Assembly (NCBI GenBank): GCA_036852015.1
Contig: JAANDG010000519.1
Coordinates: forward strand, 1 to 64,000
DNA: 64,000 bases
Direction of reading: 5' to 3'
From: Pelodera strongyloides
Taxonomy: Eukaryota; Nematoda; Chromadorea; Rhabditida; Rhabditidae
The notes under the pieces are model-generated. The model was not told the DNA's origin, ran no database searches, and saw nothing but the letters and a program-made list of their open reading frames with translations. Numbering within the stretch: the stretch's first letter is position 1; each line of letters starts with the position of its first letter. A program made the translations under genes and the position numbers. Shown here piece after piece: positions 36,514-46,794 of the stretch.

Positions 36514-36552
36514 AATTTTTGCGTGAGGGGCTGCGTTCGCGCGGCCCTGCTA
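36514..36552 (+). pseudogene. U1 snRNA 3'-end fragment
   Basis: AATTTTTGCGTGAGGGGCTG and the following GCGTTCGCGCGGCCCTGCT repeat the Sm site and terminal stem of U1, about 30 bp after the complete gene. A short tandem duplication is the simplest origin. Confidence 0.85.
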
Positions 36553-36915
36553 ATTGTAGAGGAAATTAAAGTGCAATATTGTGAAGCGTCAACGAAAAAA
36601 AAATTCAGCAGAAGTTTTTTTACATGCACACTGCTCTTTTCAGTGAACATTGGGTGGACTATATACACCGCTGGGCCACGCAAAATATTTTTGGAGAAAT
36701 CCTTTACTTCGGAAATCTACCATGCATTAATTTTTAATGACGACTTATTGCCTTTAATTTTTTCAGCAGAAAAATTCATCTTGTACTGCCGCGTGATCAA
36801 TACGACGACTGATATGTGTATTCTCTTATCTATCGGCGGTTCTCTGTGAAGTATAAAACAGCCACGCACTCCGCCGCTGCCGTAGGACTTGAGCCAGCCA
36901 GGAAACAGAAAAATT

Positions 36916-37109
36916 GAGACCATACTACACAGGATCATTTCTGTAGTTAGTATTGCTCTTCATAGGCATTTATGCCACCCTCTAAACCTGCGATGATTGG
37001 GAGACTGGCGGGTCGCGAGCGGGAAGAACGGGTCTTTGGCCTGCTGAGGACCGTGCTCCTCCCTTTAGTGGGACGGAGCAGCGACCTGCTTTACTGAGCG
37101 GGGTTTTAT
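36916..37109 (+). ncRNA. U3 small nucleolar RNA gene, copy 4
   Basis: Box A, C'-like and D boxes are as in copy 1. The promoter block ACAGCCACGCACTCCGCCGC is about 60 bases upstream. Small changes from the others include GAGACTGGCGGG for GAGACGGGCGGG. It follows U1 copy 2 by about 435 bp. Confidence 0.91.
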
Positions 37110-37646
37110 ATAAAAAAATAGGTGAATATGGTATACACTATTCACACGTATACATGTTACCCCATGTAGCTGAGCGTTATTTCCCATGGATGCTAGGAAT
37201 ACAGGCAACCACTAATACTTCACATACTTTATTTAAGCATACTGCATACGAACTGCAACCAAACACACGATAATACACGCAAATAAACATACAATTTTAA
37301 TAAAAACTCGAATGGGGAAACAAATTGCTCACAATTGCTCGATATCGACAACGATACCGCTGTTAAGATGGTAATCAAAGAAAGTGGTCAAGATTAGTTG
37401 AATACTGTTTTAATGATTGTACTAAACTCAATCTAAATTTTGCTTATAATATATGGTTGTTGGGGACTGTATTGTGCTCCACTGAATTTGCAGCGCCCTG
37501 AAAATACAAGTTTTATGTATGCAGGACTTCGTCAAGACATTATATGACAACGAACAGCCATGTGTGTCTCGCCGTAAAGATCATATTCTACCGTAAGACA
37601 TTATTTTAATACATTATAGAAAATCTGTAAGTGAATGTTATACCTC

Positions 37647-38836
37647 TCATTTTTTCTCGACGGAAAAGAAGATCATAGCGGAAATTAGTGTGAGAAAGAA
37701 GATAATTGCGAGGACAGTCATGAAGATCAGAATGAGTCCAACAACTAAACAAATGTGATATCATAGCTGTCTAAACAGGAGCGCGGCTACCTTGACATTA
37801 TCAACGAGAAAATTGGCGTGCAAGCGGCGTGGTATCGGCGGGCAAGTTGCATGCCGTACCGTTTCGCGTGCATTTTTGCACGCCACCACGTTGCCAAATG
37901 CACGCTGCATGCCGTTGTCACGCGGCTTGCACGCCAAGTTTCGTTGGTGATTTTGCTCACGGTTCTTCCATCTCTTGCACGCCAAATATACCCTGCGGTC
38001 GTCTCATTCTCATTTAGCGTTTTCGAACAACTACAAAATCTCATGCATACACCACCGTGGTATCCAAACTATTATAAACACCGGTTCGAGATCGCCCACT
38101 CGGCATCCTAGCACACATTTAACCAGTATGTCGATGTCACGAAAATACCTAGATAAGTAAAGCGATGATAAAACCAACGTATGCGGTGAAAGGACGCTGG
38201 TTTTTTTGTTATTTCTGTCACTGATTTGTCCTTATCGTCTCTACCGACCGACGCCGAGGTCAGATCTGCGTCTAACGCTATTCCTGTTTTATATTCAGTT
38301 GCCGTACGCTCCGAACGAATACTCTGAAAATATATGAAGCATGGATAAGAAACCCACATTTTACAATTATGGAGATCTCGTTTAGGGCGCGTTCGGGTTG
38401 CTCTTTCCGAAAAGAAAACATGCTAATTTATCGTTCGGGTTGGATCTTTAAGAAAGGATTTAATGCTTAGAGAAAGCAAAAAACACAGTATGAATATGCA
38501 TGTTGAACATGCAAATGTATGAATTAGCATGGTTAACATGCAAATTCATACTGTATTTTTGGCTTTCTCAAAGCATTAAATCCTTTCGGAAACAGCCAAC
38601 CCGAACGATAAATTTGCATGTTTTCCTTTCGGAAAGAGCAACCCGAACGCGCCCTTAAACAAGGGAGCAGGCAGTCATCATTAACAAGTTTAAGCACATA
38701 CCTTTCCCACAAGTTTGGGTCCTGTGGGCTGGCCCGGTGCTAGCAGTGGTTGCGGGGCTCTAGCAGCAGGGGGAGGGGCAGGGGGTCCGGGAGGTGTACC
38801 GCCACCAGGCCCAAGGGCTTCATACTGGCTACCCAT
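37647..38836 (-). CDS. Small proline-rich C-terminally anchored membrane protein, paralogue A (135 aa)
   Basis: Exons 38702-38836, 38149-38323 and 37647-37744 join in phase. The N-terminus MGSQYEALGPGGG is followed by proline- and alanine-rich sequence to about residue 45. A polar, charged middle (SIRSERTATEYK, GRDDKDKSVTEITKK) ends with basic and aromatic residues (FHRIRWFYHRFTYL). The last exon encodes one hydrophobic segment (VVGLILIFMTVLAIIFFLTL) and a short tail VEKK. No signal peptide is seen, so a tail-anchored topology with the proline-rich part in the cytosol is likely. The N-terminal motif and exon plan are shared with two genes to the right. Intron 1 holds a Tourist-like MITE and intron 2 a palindromic repeat. 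Function unknown; I know no named family with this motif. Confidence 0.75.
37813..37936. mobile_element. Short palindromic repeat, TTGGCGTGCAAGC family
   Basis: TTGGCGTGCAAGCGGCGTGG on the left mirrors GCGGCTTGCACGCCAA on the right. It lies in intron 2 of paralogue A and is related to 32598-33233. Confidence 0.6.
38385..38654. mobile_element. Tourist-like (PIF/Harbinger-type) MITE
   Basis: Terminal inverted repeats of more than 100 bp start GGGCGCGTTCGGGTTGCTCT and are bounded by TTA on both sides, the 3-bp target and GGGC...TTCGG ends typical of Tourist elements. The centre holds a second palindrome (ATGTTGAACATGCAAA). It lies in intron 1 of paralogue A. Confidence 0.8.
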
Positions 38837-39440
38837 ATGATGTTTTCAAAGGCTAAAATAATAAAATAAAAATAGGAGAAGCAAAAGTGTGCAAGCATTT
38901 TGTATTGATCTATGCATCAGCATATTTTGTCGTGTAGAACGAAATTAATTTTCTACGTATAAAACAATAAAATACCGACAGTGAGCATAACTTACTGTAA
39001 CTTGGGTGACAAAAGCACAATTACGGCGCGCAAAATAAAATGATGCATATTTTTCGGCCACATAGGAGTGATAATCAGAATATTCGAAAAAGTTTTCTCA
39101 AATTCAAAAGCAACTCGATCCAAATACGTTTTCGGGTGTCTATACACAAACGAAGCACACTCCTTTCAACCACACTATAAAACATTGCATAAATTAGTAG
39201 GGGGTTGCTTTAAAATCCCTGAAGCTTCGGAAAATAACATTTACTACCTTGGCGCCCATCGATGTGAGTTCATTGCAAGATGCACCTTTTGTCAAATCTG
39301 TAGAACACATAATTTTGTATGATAATTAACTCAAGAAAAGCGTAAAGCGTTCGTTCTTACGGTAGTGAAGAGAACCGAAGGCAGTTCTTATGGAACAATG
39401 CACGGATTCGCTTTATGATGTTCAATTGCTCGATATTTAG

Positions 39441-40427
39441 ATGGGGGACCAGTATGAACCGTTAGGGCCACTACAGACTGATGGAAACACAGCGCCGGCT
39501 CCTTCCGCACCTCCGCCTCCTCCGCCTGCACCGGTATGTTATGCTTATACTGCCTTGACGTGTAAAGTTTGTTCATTCGTTTGTTTGTGACATGTGCGTT
39601 ACGCTCGCAACAAATACTGTATACGGGGCTCACTTTAAATTTTAACTCAACAGACACCCCCGCCGCCTCCTCCACCTCCGAAAAAGGAAAAAGAGAAGGA
39701 GAAGGAGAAGCCTAAGGAGAAAGAAAAGGAAGACGAGCCGAGTACCGATGAACCCAAGAAGAAAAGTATTTGGAATTATTCGATTCTATCATATAATAAA
39801 TTTATGCAAAGCCTGCAGTCATTAGCTCCTAGAGAGTCAGCCTACAAGGTGCGCAACATTTTTAGCGCTAAAAGAAGATCTAGTATACAGCGCAGTACTT
39901 TTACCCGACTGGCTTTGCTCTTCCTGTTCGAAAGGAAAGTTATTATGGTGCCACCGCAACACCACTACGTCCGAAAAAATTACGTTCGTAGTTTAGGCAA
40001 ACACAAGCCAAAGAAGGCGAAGAAGTCAAAATCGGAACACAATGTTGAAGAAGGAGGAGAGGAGTCCGCTGAGGGGACACCACCAAAGAGTAGGCAATTA
40101 CCCGAAAATATTATTATTTATATTGTACCAACATTGTATTGTCAATACCAGAAATTGTGAGTGTGTTTTTGCCCTGAAGACGTTATTGTGCTTAGTGAAC
40201 ACGTTCCTGTCTGACCGTAGGCATAGGCGTATTTTGCAGTGTTTTACAAGTACAATACCGTAGTACGTATTTTTTACACTACATTATCGTGCGCTTCCCT
40301 TCTCCCGAAAACCCGCCTCATTCCAGAAGGCGGTTGTTGTTTTGCAATTTTCTGTGTCATTATCATTGTTCTCTTACTTCTCGCCGGCGCTGGAGCAGTT
40401 GGATATTTCCTCTTTTTCGCTGATTGA
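39441..40427 (+). CDS. Small proline-rich C-terminally anchored membrane protein, paralogue B (209 aa)
   Basis: Exons 39441-39533, 39654-40089 and 40327-40427 join in phase. The ATG directly follows GATATTTAG, a likely trans-splice acceptor. The N-terminus MGDQYEPLGP matches paralogues A and C, then come proline runs (APPPPPPAP, TPPPPPPPP), a lysine/glutamate-rich stretch (KEKEKEKEKPKEKEKED), a basic region (KHKPKKAKKSKSEH) and one C-terminal membrane segment (GGCCFAIFCVIIIVLLLLAG) ending FFAD. It lies head-to-head with paralogue A, 604 bp between starts. The long second exon could hide a further intron (possible donor near 39849), but its frame is open throughout. Function unknown. Confidence 0.72.
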
Positions 40428-41077
40428 TTATGGCCCACGCTCAAATTTTGGTTAGTTAGATAAGGTAAGTTTTGGACCTCATTCTGTACAGAGCCATGGC
40501 ATTTATGCGCCGATGAGGTCCTTACAATACGTGTTTTCTTTATTAGACACGTTGTTTCTGTAAGATGAGCAATGCACTCCCAACAGCTATCCTTACGACC
40601 AAACCCATAGACATGCTATGGTGAAGAAAAAATAAAAAGCAAAAATAACATTTATTGATGATTTCAGAAGTCTCGTGTTTCCGTCTTCACCATTTTCACC
40701 CCCGAATCTTCTTAAGAAGAAAAATTTCACGGCGTTGAACAAAGCGTCGAATCATCGCAACTAATTAACGCTAGCATTTTACAATTGCAGTATCTCATGC
40801 ACGTAACAAGCTCACAATATAAGTTGAATGTTGTACTTGACAAATTGCTAACTTGTCGTGCAGATACTTAGCGCCTTTCCGAATTAAAGTGTGTATACGT
40901 ACTGACTTACAAGATATTTAATAAACGTTTGCAAAGAAGTTATTGTGGGGTTGAATCTTGGACCAAGATGCGCAACATTTAAGGAATACAACTCTCGTCT
41001 AAGTGAATGTTGTTGCTTCTTATATAAAATTACGTTCTCAAGTGAAAGTAAGTACGGTAAAATTGAAGAATACTACC

Positions 41078-41275
41078 CCACTGAAGTATACTACCCAAAT
41101 TTGAAATATACTACCCCAAATGTATGGGGGTAGCATTTTGTAACATGTAAAGTACTGCCCAGCCATTGAAGAACATTATCCCTTTTGACATTTTATCACC
41201 CCAGTAAAGGGGGTAGTAAATTGTAAGAAAGGGGTAGTGTTCTTCAATGGTGGGGTAGTGATCTTCAAAATACAA
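41078..41275. repeat. Imperfect palindromic repeat with ACTACCCC motifs
   Basis: TTGAAGAATACTACCCCACT on the left mirrors TGGGGTAGTGATCTTCAA on the right. Several ACTACCCC/GGGGTAGT blocks lie between. MITE-like; no target duplication is obvious. Confidence 0.5.
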
Positions 41276-41637
41276 ACCCTATACATGGAGCCAATTGTGC
41301 ACTAAACAGCAACACCGCACGACCGCAAAACAGCATCAGAAACAGTATGCGGCTTCAGAAACAGTATGAGCTTTCAAACCGCATTCGACCAGCATGAATT
41401 ATTGAAACAAAGTTTGCACTAATTGTAATTGCTATGTATGCCATCTAAAAGAAACTTTTTCTTTTGTTTTGCTGCCTCTTTCCATGAGGGTTTGAATTGT
41501 GTATTACGAGTTGTCATTCCCAAGTAGTGCAAACAATCAACAGGGTTAACATTTAAGTTGGCGATGAGGGAGGTTTACTTAGTTCCATGCTCGAACTAAT
41601 GACACGGCGACAGAAAGAGTAATAATATTTTATATAT

Positions 41638-41829
41638 AAAACCCCGCTCAGTAAAGCAGGTCGCTGCTCCGTCCCCGTAAAGGGAGGAGCACGGTCCTCA
41701 GCGGGCCAAAGACCCGTTCTTCCCGCTCGCGACCCGCCCGTCTCCCAATCATCGCAGGTTTAGAGGGTGGCATAAATGCCTATGAAGAGCAATACTAACT
41801 ACAGAAATGATCCTGTGTAGTATGGTCTC
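41638..41829 (-). ncRNA. U3 small nucleolar RNA gene, copy 5
   Basis: Reverse-complement copy with intact box A, C'-like and D boxes and the usual upstream promoter block (read on plus as AGCGGCGGAGTGCGCGGCTG, about 41868-41887). It belongs to an inverted duplicate of the 23-25.5 kb block. Confidence 0.92.
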
Positions 41830-42282
41830 AATTTTGCTGTTTCCTGGCTGGCTCTAGTTCTACGGCAGCGGCGGAGTGCGCGGCTGTTTCATACTTCACA
41901 GAGAAATCGCTGCCCGCTCATAGATAAGAGAATACCCATGTCTGTCGTCTTATTGATCATGCAGCAGTACAAGATGAATTTTCTGTTGAAAAATTAAAGG
42001 CAGTAAGTCGGCATGCAAAAAAAATTTATGTTTAGGTACAGTCTCGAAGTTTGGGACTTCTCCAAAAATGAATTGTGTAACACAGTAAAGTATTCCAAAA
42101 ATGTATTGCGTAACACAGTAAAGTACTCCAAGAATGTATTGTGTAACACAGTAAAGTACGTGTATAGTATGGTCACCCTATGTTGACTGAAAAGATCAGT
42201 GTGAATGTAAAAAAGTGAGGAATGCGGCATATTTTTAATGCTCTTTATTTCGCAATTTTCTTTTTAAAATTACTATACAATT

Positions 42283-42445
42283 AGCAGGGCCGCGCGAACG
42301 CAGCCCCTCACGCAAAAATTTAGCTGTTGGCGAACCCCAACTCGGAGCTGCCACACGGGTCAACCTAGCCGAAAGTGCAATGGCTAAGCCTCGCCATGGA
42401 GGTCCCGCCTTCTTGATCGCGAGATCCTCCCAGCCAGGTAAGTTT
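42283..42445 (-). ncRNA. U1 spliceosomal snRNA gene, copy 3
   Basis: Full 163-nt U1 on the minus strand with the same functional blocks as copy 1 and about one substitution in stem I (GGATCTCGCG for GGCTCTCGCG). About 200 bp upstream (42446-42640) match the upstream region of copy 1. U3 copy 5 lies about 455 bp downstream in the same direction. Confidence 0.94.
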
Positions 42446-43115
42446 ATGAGCTCACTTTGGCAAGGTTCATGTGGAGCCGTTGTGGCACATCTTGCAAACG
42501 CCTGTGCATATGCTCTGCGTCTCACTGAAGTATGTACGCTCTCCAATTATCTGGGCACAAAGAACGTTCATAAGTTAAGGGCGAGCTTCATGTGGCAGCA
42601 AATGACACACTGCACGTTATTTATTCGCTTCGTTTATTAATCCCAGTCCACAAATCACAAGCAATGACGGAGGCACAATTAACTATTATTTATTTAGTCG
42701 TTTCGAAGACTATTTTCATAGACAACTCAACTCTGAAGCTATGTTATGTGTCCTCTGGGAAGATTAAATAAACATTTAAAAAATAAGTTCTCCTCTATAA
42801 TTAGACAAGAAACAGTAGAAATGTTCATGTGTTGTAGTTATGTGTCACGAGACACCGCAGATGGGTTTCAACTTTGAACTATAATTTTGGCGAATAGCGC
42901 TTTATTTTTCTGTTCATTTGTATGTGTATGGTACCAAGTACCAACCATATATTTTCCATAAAGTTGCAAGGATTGCGCTAATGTAGTTTCCCGATGAGCC
43001 CACAAGATTGCACGCATCAAGGATCCATGTAATAGACATATTGAAGGAGAGCCCATAAACATATGCTCCACCAATTTTAACTCCTTCTTTTAATTTAATT
43101 GGTGTCTACAATTTG

Positions 43116-43152
43116 GGGACGGAGCAGCGACCTGCTTTACTGAGCGGGGGTT
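43116..43152 (+). pseudogene. U3 snoRNA 3' fragment
   Basis: GGGGACGGAGCAGCGACCTG then CTTTACTGAGCGGGGG matches only the last 36 bases of U3. It marks the breakpoint where the inverted block (to about 43105) meets the direct duplicate of 35880-37110. Confidence 0.85.
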
Positions 43153-43570
43153 TAAATGATAAGTGTTTCAAAAATCATTACATTAATTATTCGAAACCAA
43201 TATCATGCGTAATTATTGCTTCAGATGTAGAATTGGTTGATGCTCGAATCACCAAAATTCCTCATATAAATATACAAAAAATCCTCTACTGTCTTGAAAG
43301 ATACTTTTTTTTTTAAGATTTTGATAGCTGAAATGTAATAAACACCAACACATAAACAAAAATAGTTATATAAACACCATGAAGAAAATTCAACAAGATC
43401 AGCTACTACTATTTGTTAAACGTATCGCAGGCTTGTGACAACGTGCTCGTTCTTTGTGTGGTGAGGGTGTACCAGTGCGTGAGACCGTATGAGAGACGCA
43501 GAGTGTCCGCCGGGAAAGGTGCTACATACGCCGCAATGCGTATACATGAGGCCTGCACTAGATAGCTCAT

Positions 43571-43733
43571 AAACTTACCTGGCTGGGAGGCTCTCGCGAT
43601 CAAGAAGGCGGGACCTCCATGGCGAGGCTTAGCCATTGCACTTTCGGCTAGGTTGACCCGTGTGGCAGCTCCGAGTTGGGGTTCGCCAACAGCTAAATTT
43701 TTGCGTGAGGGGCTGCGTTCGCGCGGCCCTGCT
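43571..43733 (+). ncRNA. U1 spliceosomal snRNA gene, copy 4
   Basis: Full 163-nt U1 with all conserved blocks and the canonical CCCTGCT end. The upstream 200 bp match copy 2 (36110-36317), including GAGACGCAGAGTGTCCGCCG. Confidence 0.94.
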
Positions 43734-44108
43734 AATTGTAGAAGTAATTACAGTGCTATATTGTGAAGCGTCAACGAAATAAAAAATCATCAGAAGTTTT
43801 TTTACATGCACACTGATCTTTTCAGTGAACATAGGGTGGACTATATACACTACTGGGTCACACAAAATATTCTTGGAGAAATCCTTAACTTAAGAAATCT
43901 ACCATGCATTAATTTTTTTAAATGACGACTTACTGCCTTTAATTTTTTCAGCAGAAAAATTCATCTTGTACTGCCGCGTGATCAATACGACGACCGATAT
44001 GGGTATTTTCTTATCTATGGGCGGGCAGCAATTTCTCTGTGAAGTATGAAACACCCGCGCACTCTGCCGCTGCCGTAGAACTAGAGTCAGCCAGGAAACA
44101 GCAAAGTT

Positions 44109-44300
44109 GAGACCATACTACACAGGATCATTTCTGTAGTTAGTATTGCTCTTCATAGGCATTTATGCCACCCTCTAAACCTGCGATGATTGGGAGACGG
44201 GCGGGTCGCGAGCGGGAAGAACGGGTCTTTGGCCCGCTGAGGACCGTGCTCCTCCCTTTACTGGGACGGAGCAGCGACCTGCTTTACTGAGCGGGGTTTT
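44109..44300 (+). ncRNA. U3 small nucleolar RNA gene, copy 6
   Basis: Intact box A, C'-like and D boxes. The upstream block (ACACCCGCGCACTCTGCCGC) has small changes from the others. It follows U1 copy 4 by about 375 bp. Confidence 0.92.
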
Positions 44301-45089
44301 AAAATAAAGCTACATCCGATAATTAGTAATTTCAAAAGAACTTGACGGTTCATGCAGTATACTCACTTTCAATAACACTGTGTAATCACGAACGAATGGG
44401 GTTCCCAAGTATGCTGAAAGTTTACCGTACAAACACAGACTTCAATTTTCATATTAATATGCAGAAATACCGTAGTATTCACAGAATCACACCGAATTTT
44501 TGTGATACTTGGAAACAACCTAAACGTGCTCCGAGGCCACATAAAACTCGTAGTCAATTATTTAGTCCAGATTTTAGAGCTTTATTTTTTACCCAGCTAT
44601 GCGTAATTTTACTCATTTTCACACGCCACAATAAAATTTCACTTTAAGACAAAACGTATTCTGTAAAGATTTATTAATTATTCAACACACTAAATAACGA
44701 ATATCGTTGTTGTGTCAAATATTTATAATGATGATTAACTCCGGTTTCTGAACAAAACGTATTTTTTAGGAAAAATGCTACACTAAATTCAATGACAGAG
44801 GGGGAAAATTAACTTCTGGGCTTGCGTAATTAACTCTGCAGAAAATGACGTTTGTTGTAATCTTGTACTTCCATTCATCTAAAAAAAAAATAGAAACAAT
44901 TATGAATTTAAAAAACGCGATTACTTTATTCGAGTTGGGTGTGCCCCATAAATGGTTACATTTGACACTGACTTTCAATCAAGTGGCATTTGATATTTTT
45001 CTCATGAATTGTATGTGTGCGTAATAAATTATTATTATTATTGATGCAAAAAATAATTTGACCAACATAGAACCATCATGTCAACAGTT
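44301..45089. other. Gene-less stretch
   Basis: AT-rich spacer between U3 copy 6 and a MITE. No coding or RNA signal recognised. Confidence 0.5.
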
Positions 45090-45387
45090 TTAAAGGGATG
45101 GGTTCACTACAAAATCACCTTGTTTTTATGATTTAGTTTGATTGTACAAAGGTAAAATTAAACAAAGATCATAAAAAATGTTTCTTGAATTACTTCCTAG
45201 GGAAGATATTAGGTAAAAAGGGTGAGTATTGATCGATCTTCCGAGAACATGAGTAAACAAGATAAACTAGGGAAGCAAAGAGATATGGCTGAAACACACT
45301 TTTTATGCTCTTTGTTTAATTTTACCTTTGTGCAATCAAACTAAAGCATAAAAACAAGGTGATTTTGTAATGAACCCATCCCTTTAA
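45090..45387. mobile_element. TTAA-flanked MITE, TTAAAGGG family
   Basis: TTAA-AGGGATGGGTTCACTAC on the left mirrors AATGAACCCATCCCT-TTAA on the right. Inverted repeats of about 80 bp include AAAATCACCTTGTTTTTATG. It lies downstream of paralogue C. Confidence 0.75.
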
Positions 45388-45513
45388 AATAATAAAGGCC
45401 AGGCATACGAGATAACGATTTTTTGTTACTTTCCGATATTGCGCATACAGTCCACATGACTTGAGACTTGAAAGATGTACACGTAATTTGAAAAAAAATT
45501 ACCTATTTCAGTA

Positions 45514-46261
45514 TCATTTGAAGGCGATGTATGCACCGGCTGCGGCACCGCCTATTATCACAAGCACTATTAATACGATGAGTACAATGATACATTTTCC
45601 TGAAAACAATTTAGTCTTAAAGCGAAATGCTAGCCCCTTTGAAAAATTTGCATATGATAAGCAAATCCTATGTATGCTATGCTAATTTTGCGCGATCGTC
45701 CACGGCTATCGCGCAAAATTAGCATAGGATACATAGGATTTGCTTATCATATGCAAATTTTCCAAAGGAGCTGGCAGTTCGCTTTAAAGTGGTGTGATAC
45801 GTGGACACTCAAGTAAACCTCCAGGCTGACTACATACAGGAACATTGTAAATAAAGACAGTTGTAAATATGTGTTTGATTTTCTGCGGAAATCATTTACG
45901 AACAATAAAGCTACATACGCCCTTTCTTCGGATCTGGTTTATCGGTTGATATCATGATACTCTGCGCTCCTTTTGTTGTCGACTTGGTTACTTTTGCCGG
46001 TTCTGCAAAAAGTTTGCCATCAACAGGATTCGAACCACTGTCATTTGACCCTGCGTATTCTTTCTTATCTACCTTAGGCCATCTTAAACCAGACTTACTC
46101 TTGGTCGGGTCGTTGGTATCGGAATCCAGGTCCACGTCGTCATCTGCTCTCAGAGGTCCCTTGCTTTCCTTGGATCCCTCAGGCCCGGGAGGCGGGGGCG
46201 GGGCGGGAGGTGGAGCAGCCCCGCCTCCGGGAGGACCGAGTTGCTCGTATTGATCACCCAT
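45514..46261 (-). CDS. Small proline-rich C-terminally anchored membrane protein, paralogue C (142 aa)
   Basis: Exons 45919-46261 and 45514-45599 join in phase. The start lies four bases after TTGATTCAG, a likely trans-splice acceptor. The N-terminus MGDQYEQLGPPGGG is followed by a proline/alanine run (AAPPPAPPPPPGPEG), an acidic patch (ADDDVDLDSDTNDP), lysine-rich sequence, and one C-terminal hydrophobic segment (CIIVLIVLIVLVIIGGAAAG) ending AYIAFK. Architecture and N-terminus match paralogues A and B; the middle does not align. It is head-to-head with the PP1-like gene, 533 bp between starts. Function unknown. Confidence 0.75.
45617..45787. mobile_element. TTAA-flanked MITE, AGCGAAAT family, near-perfect palindrome
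   Basis: TTAA-AGCGAAATGCTAGC on the left mirrors GCTGGCAGTTCGCT-TTAA on the right. Long inner arms (GCATATGATAAGCAAATCCT) nearly meet in the centre. It lies in the intron of paralogue C. Confidence 0.75.
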
Positions 46262-46794
46262 CTACCTGAATCAATAAATTAAAGATACCATACCCTACCT
46301 GTTCGAAGTAAATACCAAGTAGTAGCACCGTTGCTCACTGCGAAAATCGCTACAGTACTCGCGCGAGGCTGTGTTATGATCTTTTACGATTGCGATGTTC
46401 TACCGAACATAGGTTTGAACAAACAATAAAACTTACTAGTTGTCTCCTTAGTTTAAAGAAAAGGATGACGACCGGCAAATGAGTAAACGTTTTTGCTTGT
46501 GATGTAGAATCACCGAAGATAGTTTTTTTTTATCCAAAGTTTATCCAAATTTTTCAAAATTTGAAAGAAGTGAACAAAATATGTTTCAGGAACCGTGCAC
46601 AGGTATACAAGAATCAAAAAAGTGTATTGTGCCGTCTCGAGAGCATCTCTTGAAAAAATTAGAATAAATATTGTGGGTATATTAACTTAAAACTTCAAAA
46701 CTTGATAATTTTCTACTCGTCAGCTCGTACGTGAGCTCTCATTTCGTCGATTTATAAACATTAGATAAAATATACGCATTTCTGAAGCACGAGG

